A stretch of 64,000 bases of DNA from JANQFM01 sp035471925. GTDB lineage: Bacteria; Acidobacteriota; UBA6911; RPQK01; DATIPO01. Made by a program: the position numbers and the translations under genes. How positions within the stretch are numbered: the first letter of the stretch is position 1; every line of letters begins with the position of its first letter. The stretch is from positions 1 through 64,000 of the forward strand of contig DATIPO010000390.1 in NCBI GenBank assembly GCA_035471925.1, read 5' to 3'. The notes under the pieces are model-generated. The model saw nothing but the letters and a program-made list of their open reading frames with translations, was not told the origin of the DNA and did no database searches. Positions 36,612 through 44,038 of the stretch are shown one piece after another.

Positions 36612-37253
36612 TCAAGTCTCTTCTTCAACCACGTAGGCGCAGAACTGATCCTTCTGCAGGATATGCTCACGCCGCCACACCTTGGCCCGCAGCAACTCAC
36701 CTAGAAAGTGCTCCTCGAAGATGCAGACTTGAGGAAAACGTTTGGCCACCTTGGCCACGGCGCAGTTCATCTCCTTGATCAAGTAGCGATTGGAGCCGAG
36801 CCGTTCCCAGCGGGCCATGTAGCCGTGGTCGCTCAGCCACTGGCAGACCTCATGGACCCGGGTTTCCAGCGTTTTGCCCCGGACCCGGCTGCGGGCCTCT
36901 TCCAGGAGACGCCGATTGCGCCGCTTAAGGAGCTGGTTGATCTGTTCCTTGCCCAGGAGGTCGCGGGTGGAAAGCAGCAGGTCGACAGCCAAGCTGGAGT
37001 AATCGCGCTGAAATTCTTCATGCCCCGCATCGGTCAGAAAGTAAAGCTGGGCCGGACGTCCGGTCTTCTGCTTCTCGCGGCGCCGCGAGATCAGGTCGCG
37101 GCCCTCCAAAACGGCCAGTTGGCGGCGCACCGCCATGGAAGACAAATCCAGTTCGCGGCACAAGTCCTTGACCGTCAGTCCCCCGCCGGACTCCTTCAGG
37201 GTCGTGAGGACCCGGGCGCTGGCCGAACCGGTGCTTTGCTGCATGTTCTTCAT
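36612..37253 (-). CDS. SufR-like winged-helix iron-sulfur regulator
   Basis: A 213-residue regulator. The N-terminal winged helix (LTVKDLCRELDLSSMAVRRQ, RRREKQKTGRPAQLYFLTDAG) and the C-terminal part follow the plan of SufR and related MarR/ArsR-like repressors. SufR binds an iron-sulfur cluster through four cysteines spaced about 12, 13 and 14 residues apart. Here the first two (NCAVAKVAKRFPQVC, 12 apart) and the last (QFCAYVV) are present, but the third position is not cysteine. It may bind a cluster with another ligand or have lost it. No suf genes are adjacent. The ATG at 37253 lies 14 codons before the helix-turn-helix; a GTG at 37319 extends the frame. Confidence 0.72.
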   Translation of the reverse strand: MKNMQQSTGSASARVLTTLKESGGGLTVKDLCRELDLSSMAVRRQLAVLEGRDLISRRREKQKTGRPAQLYFLTDAGHEEFQRDYSSLAVDLLLSTRDLLGKEQINQLLKRRNRRLLEEARSRVRGKTLETRVHEVCQWLSDHGYMARWERLGSNRYLIKEMNCAVAKVAKRFPQVCIFEEHFLGELLRAKVWRREHILQKDQFCAYVVEEET

Positions 37254-37650
37254 TATAGGGAAAGCCCTTCGCAGCCTCCAGCCCGCGGAACCGTCCGAAG
37301 AATGACAGAAGTTCTTCACTGCTTCTTAATTCTTGAAACTTTTCACGGTCTGGCGCGTCCCATCAGTGTAAGGGCAAAGAGTAGGCAACCCAGGCAAGCC
37401 GGAAAGGTCTGCTTCACGGCCTCCGGCGGGCCGACAGGATGGCCGTGGAGAGCGTGGACTGGCGGGCACTTGGACCTCTCCGCAGAAGCGCCTGAACCAT
37501 ACTTCATACGGAGTTGGGCGATCCACGCCGAAAAAATCCCTTTACATGTGGAGCAGACGGAGTATAATACTGAATTTTTTCGACCGCTTGGGCGATCGGA
37601 ACTCCTCAGTGAGTTGGAAATAGACAGAGACAGAAGAGGCATAGATAACA
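37254..37650. other. Intergenic region between divergent genes
   Basis: This 397-base gap holds the promoter of the gene at 37651 and a short inverted repeat, GAAGAA/TTCTTC, at 37297-37317, a possible operator for the SufR-like regulator. The remainder is G/C-rich with no convincing reading frame. Confidence 0.55.
37541..37568 (+). promoter_or_regulatory. Sigma-70-type promoter of the gene at 37651
   Basis: TTTACA (37541-37546), a 16-base spacer and a perfect TATAAT (37563-37568). The predicted transcript starts near 37575 and has a 5' leader of about 76 bases. Confidence 0.75.
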
Positions 37651-37989
37651 ATGAAGGCTTACGCTCTTGAAAGCGACGGGTTGTACCCGCAGACCAAGAA
37701 ACCGGATAGCTCCCTGCGCAATCTGGCCCTGGGCATTCTGCTCCAGGCCCTGCGCGATATTGTGGCGCCTAAGAAGGCGTCCAATAAGGAATGGGAAGTG
37801 TGGCGCCAGGATGCCTTGGAATGGTTCTTTTCCGAGGAGATGCATCCCGGCTCCTTTGCCTGGGTGTGTGAGGTCCTTGAGATGAAGCCCAAGGACCTGC
37901 GCCAATGGCTGCATCTGTACAAGAAGAGCGGACAGGAACGCAAGAAGGAAATGGCCAAGAAGCTGATCCGCTTCCAGATCCGCCACTAA
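37651..37989 (+). CDS. Conserved hypothetical protein, helical
   Basis: A 112-residue basic protein with no recognised family. It is predicted largely helical, with SLRNLALGILLQALRDIV near the N terminus and MKPKDLRQWLHLYKKSG near the C terminus, a segment that could be a helix-turn-helix. It has no signal peptide, so it is cytoplasmic. It has its own good promoter at 37541-37568 and a strong terminator at 38019-38053, so it is an independently transcribed single gene. No ribosome-binding site is obvious before the ATG, which follows an A-rich sequence. Confidence 0.75.
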   Translation: MKAYALESDGLYPQTKKPDSSLRNLALGILLQALRDIVAPKKASNKEWEVWRQDALEWFFSEEMHPGSFAWVCEVLEMKPKDLRQWLHLYKKSGQERKKEMAKKLIRFQIRH

Positions 37990-38018
37990 CAGAGCGCACT
38001 GCCCAGAGAACTCACCAA

Positions 38019-38053
38019 GGCCGGAGGGACCTGAAGCCCTCCGGCCTTTTTTT
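38019..38053 (+). terminator. Rho-independent terminator
   Basis: A 10-bp stem GGCCGGAGGG (38019-38028) pairs with CCCTCCGGCC (38037-38046) around an 8-base loop, followed by seven T. It ends the transcript of the gene at 37651. Confidence 0.93.
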
Positions 38054-38106
38054 CGCCCGGCGCATTCTTCCGGTCCGGGCACCGTCCAAAACCGTCAGCG
38101 CGACTC

Positions 38107-39033
38107 TTGCCGGGTTCAGGCATCTATTACCAGGTGTTCTTCAAGTACTTCGTCTTCGCTATCTTTGCCTTCTACCTGGTGCTGCTGACGGCGCTGCTGG
38201 GGCGCAAGTTCCTGGGCGGACGCGGCAAGTCGCGTGGCGAACAGATCTTTGGCTCCAAACACAAAGCCGAGGAGGACGGCACTTTCCTGCAAGTCATCAG
38301 CCTCTACAAGGCCTTCGACTACCCCGTTCTGGAAGGCATCGACCTTAGGATCCAGGAGGGCGAGACGCTAGGCGTGCTGGGCATGAGCGGCACCGGGAAA
38401 AGCGTCATGCTCAAACTGGTAGCGGGACTGCTGAAGCCCGACAAGGGCTACATTCTCTACCGCGGACGCGACATCACCAAGATGAACGAGGGAGACCTGC
38501 TGGAATACCGCAAGCGGGTCACCTACGTCTTTCAGATGGGAGCCGTCTTCGACTTCCTCAACGTCCGCGAGAACATCGCCTATCCTCTGCGTGAAGAGGG
38601 CGTTACCGACGAAGACTTCATTCGCGAGAGGGTCGATTATCTGCTGGATGCAGTGGAACTCGAAGGCCAGGGCGATCTCCATGTGTCGGAGCTGAGCCTG
38701 GGCTCGAAAAAACAAGTGGCCATCGCCCGCGCCATCGCTGAAGAACCCGAAGCCATTCTCTACGACGAACCCACCACCGGCGTGGATCCGCTGATCGGCA
38801 AGTCGCTCAGCCGCCTCATCCGCAAGCTCAACAAGCAGGAAAAGCTGACTTCCATCGTGGTGACTCACGACATGCGCTGCCTGCGCATCGTCTCCGACCG
38901 CATCATCTTGCTCAAAGACGGGAACATCCACTTCGAAGGCACCCCCGACGCCTTCTACACCTCCGACGATCCCTTCGTGCAAGCCTTCATCGCCGGCAAA
39001 CGAATCGACGAAGAAATCGCCGAAACCGCCTGA
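38107..39033 (+). CDS. MlaF-like ABC transporter ATPase with N-terminal membrane helix
   Basis: A 308-residue protein. Residues ~9-33 are a hydrophobic helix (VFFKYFVFAIFAFYLVLLTA), unusual for an ATPase subunit. The ATPase domain follows: Walker A GMSGTGKS, Q-loop FQMGAVFD, signature LSLGSKKQ (a variant of LSGGQ), Walker B AILYDEPTTG and the switch histidine VVTHDM. FQMGAVFDFLNVRENIAYPL is typical of MlaF, the ATPase of phospholipid or MCE-type transport. No mlaE or mlaD is adjacent, so partners must be elsewhere. The start is a TTG at 38107 or a GTG at 38134; neither has a clear ribosome-binding site. Confidence 0.82.
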   Translation: MPGSGIYYQVFFKYFVFAIFAFYLVLLTALLGRKFLGGRGKSRGEQIFGSKHKAEEDGTFLQVISLYKAFDYPVLEGIDLRIQEGETLGVLGMSGTGKSVMLKLVAGLLKPDKGYILYRGRDITKMNEGDLLEYRKRVTYVFQMGAVFDFLNVRENIAYPLREEGVTDEDFIRERVDYLLDAVELEGQGDLHVSELSLGSKKQVAIARAIAEEPEAILYDEPTTGVDPLIGKSLSRLIRKLNKQEKLTSIVVTHDMRCLRIVSDRIILLKDGNIHFEGTPDAFYTSDDPFVQAFIAGKRIDEEIAETA

Positions 39034-39269
39034 GGCCGCAGTGCGGGCGGCCAGCTCTCACACGTTCGGCATTTGCCGCAAAGGCCGGGGGCCGTCCGCC
39101 TCTCAAATGGGGCCGCAGGACGGTCCGGGAAGAAGGCATGCGTACTGGACGGCAGGCTGCCCGGTCGGGATGGTTTGCCAGCTTGACAGCGTAGTCTGAT
39201 GCGGGGAACAAGAGGAGAAGCAGAGAAAGGTTCTCAATCTAGGGCCCGGGGAGAGGGCCAAATCCCCTT

Positions 39270-39899
39270 CTAGGTAGCGGAGCGGCGCTTGGAGATCTTG
39301 ACGACTCCGGGGCAGCCGGGGGTCGGGGACAAAGTCGCCAGCGGCTGCTCAGTCTGTTCCACTTTGGGGAGTTGGGCGGTTACGACCACCACTTGAGGGC
39401 TGATCTCGAAGGCCACCCGGGCTTCCGGTCCCGGCAGCGTGTGACGGGCCAGGACTAGTTTGACCTCTTTCAGGCTCCTGAGGCAGTCGAGATCAGCAAA
39501 GTCTTCTACAGAGGGGGCCTCGAATGAGGGAATCTGGGAGAACTCCACGCGATGCTCAAGCTGAGGAGCGAGGCGGGCCAAGGGCTCAATGGAGAATCCC
39601 TCTTGCAGACGCCACTCCTGGAATACAGGAGCCTCGGAGTCGGGCTGGGCCGATGGATTTCCTTCCGAAGCCGAGGCCAGGACCGGGGCGGTCCAAGAGG
39701 AAGCGCCCAGCGCCCAGGAGTTGCCCAGCCAGGAATTCCAGCCTCCGGCTGCGCTGCTCACGCTCTGAAGACTGGACTGCAGCCAATTCAGGTTGCCGCC
39801 GCAGCCGCAGAAGTCCACGCGGCTGCCCACCAAACCCAGCGCCAGCAGGTAGCTGAGCGCCAGAAGCGAAGCGGCTGTGATTTTGGCCTTTCCTCTCAT
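39270..39899 (-). CDS. Hypothetical secreted protein
   Basis: A 209-residue protein with an N-terminal signal segment (ITAASLLALSYLLALGLVG) followed by FCGCGGN. The remainder is rich in Ser, Pro and Glu and predicted largely unstructured up to about residue 110. The final 90 residues show alternating hydrophobic strands and end TPGCPGVVKISKRRSAT. No family is recognised. AGGAG lies about nine bases before the ATG at 39899, supporting it over the ATG seven codons upstream. Confidence 0.65.
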   Translation of the reverse strand: MRGKAKITAASLLALSYLLALGLVGSRVDFCGCGGNLNWLQSSLQSVSSAAGGWNSWLGNSWALGASSWTAPVLASASEGNPSAQPDSEAPVFQEWRLQEGFSIEPLARLAPQLEHRVEFSQIPSFEAPSVEDFADLDCLRSLKEVKLVLARHTLPGPEARVAFEISPQVVVVTAQLPKVEQTEQPLATLSPTPGCPGVVKISKRRSAT

Positions 39900-39983
39900 C
39901 TCTCTAACTCCTTTTCGCACCTATAAGACGCACGGGGGGTCGAAATGGTTGGCTTTATCTTGTAAAGAGCCTGTAAAAACTGC

Positions 39984-41483
39984 CTAGTGCCGCTGAAGCC
40001 GCTTCTCCATCTGCTCCCGTCCGATTCTGGCGATCTCCTTAACCAGGAGTTCGAAATCGGCGCGCATCGAACGGTGGTTGACATTGGCCATGCGCAGGCT
40101 GAAGCGGCCGCCGATCAGCGTCGAGGACAGGACGGCGATCCCCTCCTCCTGAAGCCCGACCATAATGGCCTCGTTAAGCGAGTCGAGTTCGCGCTGGGGC
40201 ACCCCCTGAGGCGCAAAACGGAAACACACGACATTGAGGGCCACCGGCGCCAGCAACTCGAGTTGCGGATGCCTCTCGACCAGCTCCCCCAGATAGGCGG
40301 CCTGCTCGACGTTGCGGCGGATGATCCTGCCGAACTTGTCCGTCCCTTCAGCCTTGAGGGCCATCCACAGTTTGAGGGCCCTGAACGATCGGGTCAGTTG
40401 GGGACCTCGGTCGGACATGATGCTGGGAATGCGCATCAGTCCGCCGGGAACGGCCTTGAGATAGTCGGCGTCGACGCTGAAAGCCGTCTCCAGGACTCCC
40501 GGCCGCCTCACCAGCAAAGAGGCCACATCGGAAGGTTGGCTGAGCCATTTATGCAGGTCAAAGCCCAGGGAATCGGCTCGCTCCATCCCCGCCAGCCGCT
40601 CCCGGAGTTGGGGACTGAAGCGGGCCAGAGCCCCGAAAGCCCCGTCAACGTGCAGCCACAAGTCCTGTTGGCGGCAGAAGTCGGCCAAAGCGTGAAAGTC
40701 GTCGCAGGCGCCGCTGTTGACCGTCCCCGCCGTGCCCACTACGCAAATGGGACGCAGGCCGCGGATACGGTCGTCGCGCACGGCCTGCTCCAGCTTGGCC
40801 ACATCAATGCGGAAAGAATCGTCGGCATCGATCAGACGCAGCGCTTGGCGTCCCAGGCCCAACATCTCTACCGCTTTGATCACCGAAGAATGCACCTCGC
40901 GTGAGGCGTAGATGCGCAGCGGCGGTCCCTTCACGCCTTCCCGGCGCAGGTCGTAACCGGCTTGGGCGTCGCGGGCCACCTTGAGGCCCACGATGTTGGC
41001 CATCGACCCGCCTGACAGGAGCACCCCTCCCGCCTTGGGCGGGAAGCCCATCACTTCCTTGAGCCAGTCCAGGACCTGCTCCTCCACCCGCAGAGCCACT
41101 TGGTCGAAGCCGCTCAGAGACGAATTCATTCCCGCTGCCAGCATGTCGGCCAGCATGCCCAAGGGCGTTCCCGTCCCAATCACCCAACCCCAAAAGCGGG
41201 GATGGATGTTGCCCAGCGGATTGGGCAGGATCCAACGGCGAATGTCGTCGTAGACCTTTTCGGCGCCCTGAGGCCGGCGCGGCAGCCCTTCCCGCAAGGC
41301 GGCCAGCGCATCCTTGGGCGGTTTGCGCCAGACGGGCCGCTCGCGCACGGTGCGCAGCATTTGCAGCAAGTCGTCCAGCATATGGTGGCCCAATTGGGCG
41401 AAGCTTTCCCAATCGGCGGGATCCAGGCTGTCATCGATCATTGTATCGGTACAATTCTTATGATTTGGTTGCATTGTGCTCAT
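39984..41483 (-). CDS. Pyridoxal-dependent group II decarboxylase (aromatic-amino-acid/glutamate type)
   Basis: A 499-residue fold-type I decarboxylase. Blocks include NIHPRFWGWVIGTGTPLGML, GGVLLSGGSMANIVGL, YASREVHSSVIKAVEMLG, HVDGAFGA (Asp contacting PLP) and SLGFDLHKWLSQP with the Schiff-base lysine. It decarboxylates an L-amino acid to an amine and CO2; aromatic amino acids, DOPA or glutamate are the usual family substrates, and the actual one is not fixed. It is divergent from a MocR regulator that itself carries a PLP-binding domain. The start is uncertain: ATGs at 41483, 41474 and 41441 are in frame, and a shared promoter region overlaps the first. Confidence 0.88.
   Translation of the reverse strand: MSTMQPNHKNCTDTMIDDSLDPADWESFAQLGHHMLDDLLQMLRTVRERPVWRKPPKDALAALREGLPRRPQGAEKVYDDIRRWILPNPLGNIHPRFWGWVIGTGTPLGMLADMLAAGMNSSLSGFDQVALRVEEQVLDWLKEVMGFPPKAGGVLLSGGSMANIVGLKVARDAQAGYDLRREGVKGPPLRIYASREVHSSVIKAVEMLGLGRQALRLIDADDSFRIDVAKLEQAVRDDRIRGLRPICVVGTAGTVNSGACDDFHALADFCRQQDLWLHVDGAFGALARFSPQLRERLAGMERADSLGFDLHKWLSQPSDVASLLVRRPGVLETAFSVDADYLKAVPGGLMRIPSIMSDRGPQLTRSFRALKLWMALKAEGTDKFGRIIRRNVEQAAYLGELVERHPQLELLAPVALNVVCFRFAPQGVPQRELDSLNEAIMVGLQEEGIAVLSSTLIGGRFSLRMANVNHRSMRADFELLVKEIARIGREQMEKRLQRH
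41440..41455. promoter_or_regulatory. Palindrome near the decarboxylase start
   Basis: ATTGTA-TCGG-TACAAT, a perfect 6-bp inverted repeat. It lies within the first codons if translation begins at 41483, or immediately before the alternative ATG at 41441. It is a candidate binding site for the divergent MocR regulator. Confidence 0.5.
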
Positions 41484-41489
41484 TTCATA

Positions 41490-41519
41490 TGGATACATTG
41501 ACAGCGCATTGTCTGTCAA
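41490..41519 (-). promoter_or_regulatory. Candidate minus-strand promoter of the decarboxylase gene
   Basis: TTGACA on the minus strand (41519-41514), an 18-base spacer and TATCCA (41495-41490). The -35 is one arm of the inverted repeat shared with the plus-strand promoter. The -10 is weak. The predicted start site near 41483 coincides with an ATG. Confidence 0.4.
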
Positions 41520-41526
41520 GTATGAT
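41498..41526 (+). promoter_or_regulatory. Sigma-70 promoter of the MocR gene
   Basis: A perfect TTGACA (41498-41503), 17-base spacer and TATGAT (41521-41526). The predicted transcription start is about 41532-41534, only a few bases before the ATG at 41536, so the mRNA would be almost leaderless. TTGACAG and CTGTCAA (41498-41504 and 41513-41519) form a perfect 7-bp inverted repeat, likely the operator. Confidence 0.75.
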
Positions 41527-41535
41527 TTTGTCATC

Positions 41536-42957
41536 ATGACAATCTGGAAGCCTGATCTCGGGTCCCGGTCGGGACCGCGCTACTTGGCCATTGCCGACGC
41601 TCTGCAGGCCGATATCGAAGAAGGACGCCTTAAGGCAGGCGCTCGTCTGCCCACCCACCGCCAGTTGGCTGATGCGCTGGAGGTCACGGTGGGGACAGTG
41701 ACACGGGCCTACGCGGAGGCTGAGAAGCGGGGACTGACCAAGGGAGAGGTGGGACGGGGCACTTTCGTCCGTCCTTCTCCCGAGTCGCTTCCAGTCGGCT
41801 CTTTCGGCACCTTGCGTGATGAAGACGATGCCAAGGGCACGGCCGACGGTCCCTTCGAACTCAGCTTGAGCGTTCCCCATCTTCCCTCCTGTCCTGAGGA
41901 AGGACGCGCCTTGCATGAGGCTTTTTCAGCCCTGGCCTCGGATGGGCAGCTTAGCCGCCTCCTGGAGAGCCAACCTTATGCGGGAGCGGCCTCTCACCGG
42001 CGGGCCGGGAGCCGATGGTTCGAGGAGATCGGGGTGCCTTGCGAACCTTCTCAAGTGCTGATCTGCTGCGGGGCTCAGCACGCCATCTCGGTGGTTCTTT
42101 CCAGCCTGTGCAGGCCGGGCGACAGGATCCTGTGCGAACAGTTGGTTTATCCCGGGCTGCGGGCGGCCGCCTCACTGCTGGGACTTCGCTTGCGCGGCGT
42201 CGCGGTCGATCGGGAAGGATTGGTGCCGGAGGCTCTTGAGGAAGCTTGCGGAGAGGACGACTTCAGAGTCCTCTACTGCACACCCACCATGCAGAATCCG
42301 ACCGGAGGCATTCTGAGCGAAGGGCGCCGAAGACGGATCGCCGAGATCGTTCAAAGCCGCAGCTTGATGTTGATCGAAGACGAGGTGTTTCATTTCCTGC
42401 CCGACAGCCCTCCCCGTCCCATCAGCAGTCGGGTGCCCGAGAACAGTTGCCTGCTGCTCAGCACCTCCAAGCTGGTGGCTCCCGGACTGCGGGTCGGCTT
42501 CCTCAGGGCTCCCCAGCAGGAAGTCGGAGCCATGGCCTCGGCTATCTGGGCAACGGCATGGATGGCCCCGCCGCCCATGGCGGAACTGATCTCGCGCTGG
42601 ATCGTGAAAGACGAACTGAGCCTCTTCGCCGGCTGGAAGCGCCGCCAGGCCCAGGACCGCAACCGCTTGGCGCAACAGGTGCTGGGAGACTGGCTGCCCC
42701 AGGGTACGAGTCCCGGCATGCACCTGTGGCTGCCGCTTCCCGAACCCTGGAGGGCCGAGCAGTTCGCCGGACAGGCGCTGGCCAGGGGAGTGAGGGTGAG
42801 TTCGTCCGAGGTCTTCGTGGCTGGACGCGCGGCCGCTCCTCACGCCGTCCGCCTCAGCTTGTGCGCGGAGAGCAGCCGGGAACGGATGGAGGAGGCGCTG
42901 CAGATTCTGCGCCGCTTGCTTCAGGAAGGTCCGCAGGCGGCGCCGGGCGTCATCTGA
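41536..42957 (+). CDS. MocR/PdxR-type GntR regulator with aminotransferase domain
   Basis: A 473-residue regulator. Residues ~10-80 are a GntR winged helix (YLAIADALQADIEEGRLKAG, RLPTHRQLADALEVTVGTV, RAYAEAEKRGLTKGEVGRGTFV). The rest is a fold-type I aminotransferase-like domain with YCTPTMQNPTGGILS and LLLSTSKLVAPGLRVGF, which has the lysine that binds PLP. MocR proteins use PLP or its amino-acid adducts as effector and usually control neighbouring PLP-dependent genes. It is divergent from a PLP decarboxylase, which is the likely target along with itself. It probably has a near-leaderless mRNA, as no ribosome-binding site precedes the ATG. Confidence 0.9.
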   Translation: MTIWKPDLGSRSGPRYLAIADALQADIEEGRLKAGARLPTHRQLADALEVTVGTVTRAYAEAEKRGLTKGEVGRGTFVRPSPESLPVGSFGTLRDEDDAKGTADGPFELSLSVPHLPSCPEEGRALHEAFSALASDGQLSRLLESQPYAGAASHRRAGSRWFEEIGVPCEPSQVLICCGAQHAISVVLSSLCRPGDRILCEQLVYPGLRAAASLLGLRLRGVAVDREGLVPEALEEACGEDDFRVLYCTPTMQNPTGGILSEGRRRRIAEIVQSRSLMLIEDEVFHFLPDSPPRPISSRVPENSCLLLSTSKLVAPGLRVGFLRAPQQEVGAMASAIWATAWMAPPPMAELISRWIVKDELSLFAGWKRRQAQDRNRLAQQVLGDWLPQGTSPGMHLWLPLPEPWRAEQFAGQALARGVRVSSSEVFVAGRAAAPHAVRLSLCAESSRERMEEALQILRRLLQEGPQAAPGVI

Positions 42958-42961
42958 CCCC

Positions 42962-42979
42962 GCCGGGGCGACGCCCGGC
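42962..42979. terminator. Hairpin between convergent mocR-like and korB genes
   Basis: GCCGGG and CCCGGC form a 6-bp stem with a 6-base loop in the 27-base gap between two convergent genes. There is no T run, so termination strength is doubtful. Confidence 0.4.
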
Positions 42980-42984
42980 AGCGC

Positions 42985-44025
42985 CTACATCAGGCTCTTC
43001 ATGACCTCCTCGAGCACTTCGGGGCCGGGACGCAGTTCCTTCTCGCCCATTTGGGCCAGAGGACGCTCGGCCAGCTCCAGCAGGTCGAAGAAAGTGTCGG
43101 CTTGGGGATCGACGTAGACCAGTCCGGTCAGCAATTCGCCCTTGCCGTAGGTTTCGTGGAGCAGGCGCATGGCCGATTGGCGGTTGGTGGGGTCATGCCC
43201 CCGCTCCAGCTTGCGCAGGCGAATGAGGGAACCGTCGGCCAACTCGACGTCTCGTACCTCGCCTTCCTCGTAGTCGATCTCTTCCAGAGGCTCGAAGTGG
43301 GGGACGAAATCGATCTGGTGCAGCAGTTCTTCGTGCTCCTTGGCCCAGGGATAGCTCTTGGTGGAGTCCTCACGGTTGTTGAAGGTCACGCAGGGACTGA
43401 CCACGTCGATCACGGCCGTCCCCTCGTGGGAGATCGCGCCCTGAATGAGGGGGACCAATTGCTTTGGATCTCCAGAAAAGGAGCGGGCCACGTAGGAGCA
43501 GCCCATCTCAATTGCCAGCGAACAGCAGTCGATGGCGGGCAGCTCGTTGATGGCACCGGTCTTGAGGGTGGCCCCCTTGTCGGCGGTGGCCGAAAACTGC
43601 CCCTTGGTAAGGCCATAGACGCCGTTGTTCTCGATGATGTAGACCATGGGGACGTTGCGCCGCAGCAGGTGGCAGAACTGTCCCAGGCCGATGGAGGCGG
43701 TGTCGCCGTCGCCGCTGACACCGATGGTCACCAGGGTGCGGTTGCCCAGCACGGCTCCGGTGGCCACCGAGGGCATGCGTCCGTGGACGGCGTTGAAGCC
43801 GTGCGAGCTGCCCAGAAAATAGGCTGGCGTCTTGCTGGAACACCCGATGCCGCTCATCTTGGCCACTTGGTGAGGCTTCACGCCGCTTTCCCAGAAAGCC
43901 TTGACGATCTGGCTGGTAATGGCGTCGTGTCCGCAGCCCTTGCAGAGAGTGGACGGCACTCCCTTGTAGGCGGTCATGGGCAGGTCCAGGCGGTTGACTT
44001 TCTTGGAAGGTGGTGTGCGGGTCAT
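42985..44025 (-). CDS. korB: 2-oxoacid:ferredoxin oxidoreductase, beta subunit
   Basis: A 346-residue thiamine-diphosphate subunit of a KorAB-type 2-oxoacid:ferredoxin oxidoreductase. The iron-sulfur cysteines are in STLCKGCGHD and GIGCSSKTP, with a further cysteine at SPCVTFNN. The ThDP motif runs from SGDGDTASIG to ENNGVYGLTKGQ. Two-subunit enzymes of this kind oxidise 2-oxoglutarate (or pyruvate) with coenzyme A and ferredoxin in the TCA cycle, and can run in reverse for CO2 fixation. It lies 13 bases downstream of korA in one operon, with GGAAG before the ATG. Confidence 0.92.
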   Translation of the reverse strand: MTRTPPSKKVNRLDLPMTAYKGVPSTLCKGCGHDAITSQIVKAFWESGVKPHQVAKMSGIGCSSKTPAYFLGSSHGFNAVHGRMPSVATGAVLGNRTLVTIGVSGDGDTASIGLGQFCHLLRRNVPMVYIIENNGVYGLTKGQFSATADKGATLKTGAINELPAIDCCSLAIEMGCSYVARSFSGDPKQLVPLIQGAISHEGTAVIDVVSPCVTFNNREDSTKSYPWAKEHEELLHQIDFVPHFEPLEEIDYEEGEVRDVELADGSLIRLRKLERGHDPTNRQSAMRLLHETYGKGELLTGLVYVDPQADTFFDLLELAERPLAQMGEKELRPGPEVLEEVMKSLM

Positions 44026-44038
44026 AAGTCGCTTCCTG

